From Lachnospira sp. UBA4285 (lineage in GTDB: Bacteria; Bacillota; Clostridia; Lachnospirales; Lachnospiraceae): a stretch of DNA of 10,018 nt. Position numbers and translations under genes: made by a program. The stretch is from assembly GCA_002394965.1 (NCBI GenBank), contig DGVL01000043.1, positions 9,041 to 19,058 on the forward strand, written 5' to 3'. The notes under the pieces were generated by a model. It was given only the letters and a program-made list of their open reading frames with translations. It searched no databases and had not been told where the DNA came from. This document shows, in pieces, positions 1 to 6,473 of this stretch (position 1 is its first letter; the number at the start of each line of letters is the position of its first letter).

Positions 1-1
1 T

Positions 2-1168
2 ATCGCGCGCCTGACGCGCACGACTCTGGAAAGAGCCATCACGCTGGACTTTTTTCTGGACATGGTCGCAAAGCGGCCGATGCGGGCGCAGAAACCGGAT
101 ACTGCCTGGATTCTGCGCATGGCAGCTGCTCAGATTCTGTACATGGACAGTGTGCCGGATGCGGCCGCCGTCAATGAGGCGGTAAAGCTCGCCGGTGCAA
201 CGGGGCCGAAGGCCTTTATCAACGGGACGCTGCGCAGCTTTGTGCGCAGGAAGGGCACATTTTCCTTTCCGGACCGGGAGAAGAATGCCGGGCGGTATCT
301 GCAGATCCGCTATTCTGTTCCCGGCTGGATCGTGCAGGAGGTGACCCGGGCCGCCGGAGAAGAGCGCGCCGAGGAAGTGCTTGCGGCGTTCGGGCGCGAG
401 GCGCCGCTTTTCATCCGGGTCAACACGTCCCGGATTTCTGCTGCTGCTTTAGAGGAGAAGCTCTCGGCAGCCGGTATTCACGTGTGCAGAAGGCAGGAGG
501 CACCGGGGATCCTCTCGATTGAGAACTTCGGGGCGGTTGAGGCGATCCCGGGTTTTGCAGAAGGGGAATTCTATGTACAGGATCTCTCGGCGGCAGCGGC
601 CTACGGCGCGGCGGGGTTTATACCCGGCGGGGCTGTGCTTGACGTGTGCGGCGCCCCGGGTGGAAAGTCCGTGCAGGCGGCACTTCTGATGCGGGAGAAA
701 GGAGAGCCTGGGACGGTTCTTTCCTGCGATATCTCTGAAAAGCGCCTGGCGCGCACGGCGGATAATGTCAGGCGCCTTGATCTGCCTGAGATCACGGTGC
801 AGTGCCGAAGCGCCGTGGAAAGCTGCGCGGCGGATGAGAAGATGTACGACACGGTGATCGCCGATGTCCCGTGTTCTGGACTCGGGGATCTGCGCCGAAA
901 GCCGGACATCCGTCTCCGGGTGCGCCGGGCGGACAGCCGGGCACTGGTGCCGGTTCAGAGGAAGATCCTGGCGGCTTCATTCCCAGCCGTGAAGCCGGGC
1001 GGACGGCTGATCTACAGCACTTGTACGATTGCCGGCGCGGAGAATCAGGGAAACGCGAGATGGTTCGCGGCGCATTTCCCGGTGAAGAAGTGCTTTGAAA
1101 AGCTGTATCTGCCGGATGATCACTGGCCCGGCGACGGATTTTACGCGGCGGTTTTTGAGAGGATCTGA
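2..1168 (+). CDS. rsmB: 16S rRNA (cytosine-C5)-methyltransferase RsmB, 5'-truncated by window edge
   Basis: RsmB (Sun/Fmu) makes m5C967 in 16S rRNA using S-adenosylmethionine. The frame is open from base 2, and the 20 codons before the first in-frame ATG (base 62) continue the N-terminal NusB-like RNA-binding domain (LTRTTLERAITLDFFLD). The real start therefore lies left of the window, and the ATG at 62 is internal. Numbering from that Met, the NusB-like helices run to about residue 75. A linker and ferredoxin-like region follows, and the Rossmann methyltransferase domain starts near 170. Motif I is DVCGAPGGKS (194-203), motif IV is DVPCSGLG (268-275, Cys271), and motif VI is STCT (319-322). 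In this family the TC-motif cysteine, here Cys321, is the nucleophile. All key residues are intact. Only two bases separate its TGA from the rlmN ATG, which suggests translational coupling. Family assignment is firm. The exact target cytosine is taken from the family. Confidence 0.95.
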   Translation: MARLTRTTLERAITLDFFLDMVAKRPMRAQKPDTAWILRMAAAQILYMDSVPDAAAVNEAVKLAGATGPKAFINGTLRSFVRRKGTFSFPDREKNAGRYLQIRYSVPGWIVQEVTRAAGEERAEEVLAAFGREAPLFIRVNTSRISAAALEEKLSAAGIHVCRRQEAPGILSIENFGAVEAIPGFAEGEFYVQDLSAAAAYGAAGFIPGGAVLDVCGAPGGKSVQAALLMREKGEPGTVLSCDISEKRLARTADNVRRLDLPEITVQCRSAVESCAADEKMYDTVIADVPCSGLGDLRRKPDIRLRVRRADSRALVPVQRKILAASFPAVKPGGRLIYSTCTIAGAENQGNARWFAAHFPVKKCFEKLYLPDDHWPGDGFYAAVFERI

Positions 1169-1170
1169 GG

Positions 1171-2244
1171 ATGGAGAAAACGGACATCAGTTCCATGACA
1201 AGGCAGGAGCTTGCGGAGTACCTGGCGGCGTCGGGGGAGAAGAAATTCCGCGCAGCGCAGCTCTTTTCCTGGATACACGGAAAGCAGGCTACCGCATTTG
1301 ATCAGATGAGCAATCTGCCGAAGGATTTCCGGAAGCGCCTCGCGCAGACGGCTGAGCTGACGGTGCCGGAAGCAGTTAGAGTTCAGGTCTCTAAGATCGA
1401 CGGCACGAGCAAGTATCTGTTCCGGCTTGCGGACGGGAATGTGATCGAGAGTGTTCTGATGCACTACCATCACGGGAATTCCGTGTGCATATCGTCACAG
1501 GTCGGGTGCGCGATGGGCTGCCGCTTCTGCGCCTCCACGATCGGCGGATGCGTGCGCAGTCTTACGGCTGCGGAGATGTGCGGACAGGTCTACCGGATCG
1601 CGCAGCTGTCCGGAAGCCGGGTGGACAGTGTCGTGGTGATGGGCTCGGGGGAGCCGTTTGAAAACTTTGAGAATTTCTGCCGGTTTGTGGAGATTCTCAA
1701 TGACCCGGAAGGGTATAATCTCTCCCGCCGCTCCATAACCGTCTCCACCTGCGGGATCGTGCCCCGCATCCGCGAACTGGCGGACAGAGGAACCCAGGTG
1801 ACGCTGGCCGTGTCCCTTCATGCGCCGAATGATGAGATTCGCCGGAAGCTGATGCCGGTTGCCAGGAGATACTCGGTTGACGAGATCCTGGATGCATGCC
1901 GGTATTTCTTTGAGAAGACAGGCCGGCGCGTCAGCTTTGAGTACAGTCTTGCCGCGGGCATCAATGACACACCGGCCTGCGCCGATGAACTGGCCGAGCG
2001 GCTGAAAGGCTTTCCGTGTCATGTCAACCTGATCCCGGTCAATCCGGTGAGGGAGCGGACAATCAGACAGAGCGCGGCTTCTGACATTCAGGCGTTTAAA
2101 AGAAGGCTTGAAAAACACGGAGTAAATGTTACTATTAGAAGGGAAATGGGCCGGGATATTGACGGTGCGTGCGGCCAGCTGCGCAAGAGCTACCTGGACG
2201 GACCGGGCTCATCAGAAGAATCTAACAAACAAGCGGAGGAATAG
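1171..2244 (+). CDS. rlmN: Dual-specificity radical-SAM 23S rRNA (A2503-C2) / tRNA (A37-C2) methyltransferase RlmN
   Basis: RlmN methylates C2 of A2503 in 23S rRNA and of A37 in some tRNAs, using a [4Fe-4S] cluster and two SAM molecules. The 357 residues are a normal family length. The N-terminal helical accessory domain covers about 1-90. The cluster motif CxxxCxxC is C113-C117-C120. The two further cysteines of the ping-pong methyl-transfer mechanism are also present: C106, seven residues before the first cluster Cys as in E. coli C118/C125, and C334 in DIDGACGQL, matching E. coli C355. The SAM-binding GEP motif reads GSGEPFENF (158-166), where many relatives have GMGEPL. SLHAPND (215-221) is another family signature. 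The start at 1171 has AGAGGA at 1158-1163. Its stop lies one base before the stp ATG. Cfr, a related resistance enzyme, is less likely because this locus is the standard RlmN position. Confidence 0.95.
   Translation: MEKTDISSMTRQELAEYLAASGEKKFRAAQLFSWIHGKQATAFDQMSNLPKDFRKRLAQTAELTVPEAVRVQVSKIDGTSKYLFRLADGNVIESVLMHYHHGNSVCISSQVGCAMGCRFCASTIGGCVRSLTAAEMCGQVYRIAQLSGSRVDSVVVMGSGEPFENFENFCRFVEILNDPEGYNLSRRSITVSTCGIVPRIRELADRGTQVTLAVSLHAPNDEIRRKLMPVARRYSVDEILDACRYFFEKTGRRVSFEYSLAAGINDTPACADELAERLKGFPCHVNLIPVNPVRERTIRQSAASDIQAFKRRLEKHGVNVTIRREMGRDIDGACGQLRKSYLDGPGSSEESNKQAEE
2235..2239 (+). promoter_or_regulatory. Ribosome binding site deciding the stp start
   Basis: GGAGG lies six bases before the ATG at 2246, inside the last codons of rlmN. 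It supports the short, family-length phosphatase over the longer open frame that begins at 2126. Confidence 0.8.
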
Positions 2245-2245
2245 G

Positions 2246-2965
2246 ATGAACGCTTACGCGCTCACGGATGTGGGCCGCGAAAGAAGCATGAATCAGGATT
2301 TCTTCTTCTATACCCTCGAACCGGTCGGAAATCTTCCGAACCTGTTCGTCGTAGCCGACGGCATGGGAGGCCATAAAGCCGGCGATCTCGCTTCCCGATA
2401 CACGATTGAAACACTGCTTGACCTGATCAGGAACTCGTCATACCAGGATCCGGTCACGATCATCAGTCATGCGATCCGCACGGTAAATGGGAAGCTTCTG
2501 GAGAAGGCCTCAGAGTCACCTGATTATGCTGGGATGGGAACAACGCTGGTTGTTGCCACGATTGACGGTCAGACACTCAGAGTTGCCAATGTCGGCGACA
2601 GCCGGCTTTATGTTATTTCTGACGACATCACGCAGGTCACCCGCGATCATTCGCTGGTGGAGGAGATGGTGTCCATCGGGGAGATCGACCGTCAGGAAGC
2701 ACGGCATCATGCGAACAAGAACATCATCACCAAGGCGATCGGCGGGGCGAAGGAAGTGGAACCGGATGTATTCGCGGTCGACCTGTTTCCGGGAGACAAG
2801 ATCCTGTTGTGTACCGACGGACTCACCAATATGGTGGAAGACGCCAGAATCCGCCGGGTTGTCCGGGACACGGACAATATCGAGGATGCGTGCAGGATCC
2901 TGATCGATCTGGCCAATGATGCCGGCGGAAGGGATAACATCACAGCGATGCTTGTGAGCGTCTGA
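2246..2965 (+). CDS. stp: PP2C-family Ser/Thr protein phosphatase, partner of PrkC
   Basis: This is a 239-residue cytosolic, metal-dependent PPM/PP2C phosphatase (also called prpC) that reverses phosphorylation by the kinase encoded next. Motifs in order are RERSMNQD (11-18, Asp18 a metal ligand; NED is commoner than NQD), VADGMGGHKAG (36-46, Asp38-Gly39), GMGTTLV (96-102), VGDSRLY (116-122), CTDGLTN (189-195, Asp191) and GGRDNIT (227-233, Asp230). The metal-binding aspartates are all there, so it should be active. The frame is open further upstream to an ATG at 2126, but that would overlap rlmN by 119 bases. The Met at 2246 gives the usual MxxYxLTDVG-type N-terminus and has an excellent Shine-Dalgarno. 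A 24-base gap separates it from prkC. Confidence 0.95.
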   Translation: MNAYALTDVGRERSMNQDFFFYTLEPVGNLPNLFVVADGMGGHKAGDLASRYTIETLLDLIRNSSYQDPVTIISHAIRTVNGKLLEKASESPDYAGMGTTLVVATIDGQTLRVANVGDSRLYVISDDITQVTRDHSLVEEMVSIGEIDRQEARHHANKNIITKAIGGAKEVEPDVFAVDLFPGDKILLCTDGLTNMVEDARIRRVVRDTDNIEDACRILIDLANDAGGRDNITAMLVSV

Positions 2966-2989
2966 ACTCCCGATTCGTGAGGAGAAATT

Positions 2990-4897
2990 ATGCTGGGAAG
3001 AGGTATGTACCTTGCGGACCGATATGAGATAGCCGACCGGATCGGTGCGGGCGGCATGTCGGATGTCTACAAGGCAATGGATCATAAATTAAACCGGTAC
3101 GTGGCGGTTAAGGTGCTGAAGCCGGAATTCTGCTCGGACAAGACATTCGTTCAGAAGTTCCGCGTCGAGGCGCAGAGTGCTGCCGGACTGGCTCATCCGA
3201 ATGTAGTCAATATCTTCGACGTGGGCGAGGAGAATGGCATTTATTATATTGTCATGGAGCTGGTCGAAGGCATCACACTGAAGAAATATATCGAGAAAAA
3301 GGGCCGTATCCCGTACAAGGAAGCGGTCAGCATCGCGATTCAGGTGGCAAAGGGAATCGAGGCAGCTCACAGCCATCACATCGTCCACCGCGACATCAAG
3401 CCGCAGAATATCATGATCTCCCGCGAGGGAAAGGTCAAGGTTACGGACTTCGGAATCGCCAAGGCCGCTTCTTCGACGACCATTACCTCTACGGCGATGG
3501 GATCGGTGCACTATATCTCGCCGGAGCAGGCCCGTGGCGGCTATACGGATGAGAGGACGGACATTTATTCGTTCGGCATCACGCTGTATGAGATGCTGAC
3601 CGGCACGGTTCCTTTCGACGGGGATACGACGGTTGCTGTGGCTGTACAGCACATTCAGCAGCAGATTCAGCCGCCGTCGGCCGTGGTGGCCGGGATTCCC
3701 AAGTGCGTGGACGACATTGTCATCAAGTGCACGCAGAAGAAGGTGGAGTTCCGCTATCAGTCCGCGACGGAGGTGATCGAGGACCTGAAGAAAGCTCTGA
3801 TCATGCCGGACCGGGACTTTGTGAAGTTCCTTCCGGGATCTGTGACGCCGGACGGCGTCGTGCAGGCAGGCAGCCCGCAGGCCGACTCGCTCGCGAAGGC
3901 TGCCGAGGCCGCCGAGGCGGCCAGAAGAGTCAGCGCGGTCAAGGATGATCACACGGTATTCTTGAACAACGGCGGCGACATCCTGGGCGGAGCCGGAAGT
4001 GATACGACCGGTATTGACACAGACGGGACCGGAAGCGATGACTTTGTCGATGACACCGGGTATGAGGATGACGAGGAAGATCTCGACGACGCCGACATCG
4101 ACGACGAGGACAATTCAAAGCTTGACGCCGTGATGAAGTGGATCGGAATCGGCATTGCCGCAGCCATAACCGTTGTGGCGGTGTTTATTCTGGCGCGCTT
4201 TGCCGCATCCGGTTCCTTCTTCAGCTTCTCGAAGACAACAGAGGCGACATCCACGTCGAGCCAGTCACAGATCGTGTCAATGCCCAATCTCATCGGCCAG
4301 TCGCGTACTGATGCAGAGGCGACGCTGGACAGCCTGGGACTTAAGTACACCGAGCTTCAGCAGTACAAGGAAGGCGCGGCCATCAATGAGGTCATCGATC
4401 AGTCCTATGAGGAGGGTGCAAAGATCCGCCAGGGTGCGACGGTGACACTGACCGTCAACACGGGAAAGCCGGCGACGACCGAGGAGAAGACGACCGCCTC
4501 AAGTCTGATCACGGTGAACACGGTGACAGGCCTGACGGAATCGGACGCGGAGAGTTCGCTTTCTTCGCAGGGCTTTGGCGTGAACATCAGCTACCAGAAC
4601 AGCGACAGCGTGACGGCAGGCGTTGTGATCAGCCAGTCGCCGGGAGGCGGCAGCAGGGAAGAGGCAGGATCTACCATCACAATCGTGGTGAGCTCCGGTC
4701 CGAAGGCTACGGCAGCACCGGTGACAGAGGCTCCGACGACAGCCGCTCCGACGACGGCTGCTCCGACGACAGCCGCTCCGGCAACAGAAGCGCCGACAGC
4801 GGCGCCCCAGACACAGGCCCCTGCCACGGTACCGCAGACACAGAATCCGAATAACAATCAGAACCAGGCCGCGCAGAATCAGCCTGCCGGGCAGTAA
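2990..4897 (+). CDS. prkC: Membrane Ser/Thr protein kinase with two PASTA domains (PrkC/Stk family)
   Basis: This PASTA kinase (635 residues) senses cell-wall fragments or lipid II outside the cell and phosphorylates division, wall and translation proteins inside. The Hanks kinase domain spans about 12-272: glycine loop GAGGMSDVY (19-27), Lys41, helix-C Glu60, HRDIKPQN (133-140, Asp135), DFG (153-155), a Ser/Thr-rich activation loop (161-168) and SPEQARGG (177-184). Then come an alanine-rich stretch (302-312) and a very acidic juxtamembrane linker (about 337-375). One membrane helix is at about 384-405. Two extracellular PASTA repeats lie at about 428-492 and 505-570. B. subtilis PrkC has three PASTA repeats plus an Ig-like domain. 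The last 65 residues are an Ala/Pro/Thr-rich tail, then Asn/Gln-rich. GAGGAG at 2979-2984, five bases before the ATG, supports this start over Met6. All catalytic residues are intact. Confidence 0.95.
   Translation: MLGRGMYLADRYEIADRIGAGGMSDVYKAMDHKLNRYVAVKVLKPEFCSDKTFVQKFRVEAQSAAGLAHPNVVNIFDVGEENGIYYIVMELVEGITLKKYIEKKGRIPYKEAVSIAIQVAKGIEAAHSHHIVHRDIKPQNIMISREGKVKVTDFGIAKAASSTTITSTAMGSVHYISPEQARGGYTDERTDIYSFGITLYEMLTGTVPFDGDTTVAVAVQHIQQQIQPPSAVVAGIPKCVDDIVIKCTQKKVEFRYQSATEVIEDLKKALIMPDRDFVKFLPGSVTPDGVVQAGSPQADSLAKAAEAAEAARRVSAVKDDHTVFLNNGGDILGGAGSDTTGIDTDGTGSDDFVDDTGYEDDEEDLDDADIDDEDNSKLDAVMKWIGIGIAAAITVVAVFILARFAASGSFFSFSKTTEATSTSSQSQIVSMPNLIGQSRTDAEATLDSLGLKYTELQQYKEGAAINEVIDQSYEEGAKIRQGATVTLTVNTGKPATTEEKTTASSLITVNTVTGLTESDAESSLSSQGFGVNISYQNSDSVTAGVVISQSPGGGSREEAGSTITIVVSSGPKATAAPVTEAPTTAAPTTAAPTTAAPATEAPTAAPQTQAPATVPQTQNPNNNQNQAAQNQPAGQ
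4730..4789 (+). repeat. In-frame 15-base tandem repeat encoding APTTA units in the PrkC tail
   Basis: Three near-identical 15-base units (4730-4744, 4745-4759, 4760-4774), each coding Ala-Pro-Thr-Thr-Ala, are followed by a diverged fourth (4775-4789, APATE). The first three differ at only a few bases. Because the unit is a multiple of three, copy-number change would lengthen or shorten the extracellular tail without breaking the gene. The tail may act as a flexible wall-spanning stalk; that role is inferred from composition alone. Confidence 0.8.
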
Positions 4898-4903
4898 GCA
4901 GGC
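4882..4903 (+). other. Small inverted repeat spanning the prkC stop and the rsgA ribosome binding site
   Basis: GCCTGC (4882-4887) is the exact reverse complement of GCAGGC (4898-4903), with a ten-base loop holding the prkC TAA. The right arm contains the only Shine-Dalgarno-like bases (GCAGG) before the rsgA ATG at 4907. In RNA the hairpin could hide that weak site until ribosomes finishing prkC open it, which would couple translation. There is no U-tract, so it is not a terminator. A six-base stem can occur by chance. Confidence 0.35.
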
Positions 4904-4906
4904 CGT

Positions 4907-5788
4907 ATGCGTGGAATCATCGTAAAAGGTATCGCCGGTTTCTACTATGTTCAGACGGCTTCCGGGATTCTGGAATGCAAGGCGAAAGGTGTTTTCCGCA
5001 GCCAGAAGATAAAACCGCTGGTGGGCGATTTCGTCGAGGCTGCCGTGCTGGACACGAAGAAAAAGACCGGAAACATTGAGGACATTCTTCCGCGGAAGAA
5101 TGTCCTTATTCGTCCGGCGTGCGCCAACATCGACCAGGCGGTTGTCACATTTGCCGTCAGCCGGCCAAGGCCAAACCTGTATCTGCTGGATAAGTTTCTC
5201 GTTATGATGCAGGCGCAGGGGATTTACGCTGTCATCGTGTTCAACAAGGAAGACGAGGCTTCGCAGGCAGAAACGGAGGCGCTTTCCGCGCGCTACAGGG
5301 ATGCGGGTGCCGGGCTTCTTTTTGTGAGCGCGAAGGAGGGAACCGGCGTGAACGAGCTGCGGGAGATTCTGGCCGGCAAGACATCCATCTTCGCCGGGCC
5401 GTCCGGAGTCGGGAAGAGCACGCTCACGAACTGTCTGTGCCAGAAAGACTGCATGCAGACGGGGGATATGAGCCGGATCGGGCGCGGAAAGCAGACGACG
5501 AGGCATTCCCAGATCTTCTGCATCGGGAAGGACACCTATCTGATGGATACTCCGGGCTTCACTTCCTTTGATCTTCCGGACCTCCCGAAGGAGGACCTGC
5601 GCTTCTGCTTTCCGGAATTCGCACCCTATGAAGGAAGATGTCACTTCGACGGATGTGTCCATCTGGCGGAGCCGGATTGCGCGGTGAAGGCGGCGCTTGA
5701 AAAGGGGAAAATCGCGCAGGGACGCTACGAGAGCTATGCGCAGATGTTTGCGGAGCTCAGTGAGCGCGAGCGCAGAAAATACAGCTGA
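4907..5788 (+). CDS. rsgA: Small ribosomal subunit biogenesis GTPase RsgA (circularly permuted)
   Basis: RsgA (YjeQ/CpgA) is a cytosolic GTPase that checks late 30S subunit maturation and is stimulated by the ribosome. In B. subtilis the homologue is a PrkC substrate, which fits its place after prkC. At 293 residues it has the usual length. An N-terminal OB-fold covers about 1-70. The circularly permuted G domain then follows, with motifs in the order G4 NKED (113-116), G5 SAK (141-143), G1/P-loop GPSGVGKST (164-172), a TTRH segment (197-200) and G3 DTPG (214-217). The C-terminal zinc finger has Cys245, Cys250, His252 and Cys258. All parts are intact. The start is nine bases after prkC and has only a weak Shine-Dalgarno (GCAGG, 4898-4902), unlike the strong sites elsewhere in the operon. 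Confidence 0.95.
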   Translation: MRGIIVKGIAGFYYVQTASGILECKAKGVFRSQKIKPLVGDFVEAAVLDTKKKTGNIEDILPRKNVLIRPACANIDQAVVTFAVSRPRPNLYLLDKFLVMMQAQGIYAVIVFNKEDEASQAETEALSARYRDAGAGLLFVSAKEGTGVNELREILAGKTSIFAGPSGVGKSTLTNCLCQKDCMQTGDMSRIGRGKQTTRHSQIFCIGKDTYLMDTPGFTSFDLPDLPKEDLRFCFPEFAPYEGRCHFDGCVHLAEPDCAVKAALEKGKIAQGRYESYAQMFAELSERERRKYS

Positions 5789-5793
5789 GGAGG
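5788..5793 (+). promoter_or_regulatory. Ribosome binding site deciding the rpe start
   Basis: A perfect AGGAGG overlaps the last base of the rsgA TGA and sits five bases before the ATG at 5799. It fixes the start of rpe over the upstream in-frame ATG at 5697. Confidence 0.85.
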
Positions 5794-5798
5794 AAGAG

Positions 5799-6458
5799 AT
5801 GAATTATCTTGCACCTTCGATTCTGGCGGCGGATTTTGCACAGCTGGGATCTGAGATACGTGTGGTGGAGGAGGCCGGCGCAGACTGGCTGCATCTGGAT
5901 GTGATGGACGGCGTGTTTGTGCCGAACATCTCGTTCGGAATACCTGTGATTCAGTCAATTCGCCGGATCAGCCGGCTCTTTTTTGACGTCCACCTGATGA
6001 TCACCGACCCGATCCGCTATGTAGAAGCTTTCCGGAAGGCCGGCGCAGACGGCCTGACCGTGCACTTCGAGGCGTGCCCGGACACGGCGGCAGCATTGCG
6101 GGAGATCCGGGCATCCGGGATGAAGCCGGCCATTGCCATCACCCCGGACACGCCGGTCGAGAGCATCCGGGATCTTCTGCCGCTTGCGGACATGGTCCTG
6201 GTGATGAGTGTTTTCCCGGGATTTGGCGGGCAGAGCTTCATACCGGAGACGCTTCCCCGCGTGAAGCAGCTGCGCGCGATGCTGTCCGAGATGAACCTGC
6301 ATCCGGACATTGAGGTGGACGGCGGCATCGGGACCGGCAACCTGCAGGACGTCCTTGATGCGGGGGTTAATGCCGTCGTGGCTGGATCTGCGGTCTTTAA
6401 AGGCGATAAAGCGGGCAATGTAAAGGCATTCCGTGAGATACTGGACAAGACCGTGTGA
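5799..6458 (+). CDS. rpe: Ribulose-phosphate 3-epimerase
   Basis: Rpe interconverts D-ribulose 5-phosphate and D-xylulose 5-phosphate in the pentose phosphate pathway, in the cytosol. The 219-residue TIM barrel matches family length. Signatures from the Met at 5799 are LAPSILAADF (4-13), LHLDVMDGVFVPN (metal and catalytic Asp region), DVHLMI, HFEA, and the loop MSVFPGFGGQSF that grips the phosphate. Near the C-terminus, IEVDGGI carries the second catalytic Asp, followed by the phosphate-binding AGSAVF. An in-frame ATG at 5697 would overlap rsgA by 92 bases and lacks family homology, so it is rejected. In many Firmicutes rpe is followed by thiN. Here a polysaccharide flippase gene starts 15 bases downstream instead. 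Confidence 0.95.
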   Translation: MNYLAPSILAADFAQLGSEIRVVEEAGADWLHLDVMDGVFVPNISFGIPVIQSIRRISRLFFDVHLMITDPIRYVEAFRKAGADGLTVHFEACPDTAAALREIRASGMKPAIAITPDTPVESIRDLLPLADMVLVMSVFPGFGGQSFIPETLPRVKQLRAMLSEMNLHPDIEVDGGIGTGNLQDVLDAGVNAVVAGSAVFKGDKAGNVKAFREILDKTV

Positions 6459-6473
6459 TGGCAGGGAGCTGAA

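Noticed and set aside
1171..2244. Cfr-type antibiotic resistance methyltransferase
   Set aside because: The gene has RlmN-type cysteines and C-terminus, and it occupies the standard rlmN position between rsmB and stp. Nothing suggests a mobile resistance gene.
2126..2245. Upstream extension of the PP2C phosphatase by 40 residues
   Set aside because: It overlaps the conserved rlmN C-terminus, including the catalytic Cys334 region. The ATG at 2246 has an ideal ribosome binding site and the family-typical N-terminus.
4499..5662. 387-codon open frame on the minus strand opposite prkC and rsgA
   Set aside because: It is antisense to two intact conserved genes, and its translation is Arg/Cys/Leu-rich low-complexity sequence that mirrors the repeat region.
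5697..5798. Upstream extension of rpe by 34 residues
   Set aside because: It overlaps the rsgA coding end and adds Arg/Ser-rich sequence absent from the family. AGGAGG directly precedes the ATG at 5799.
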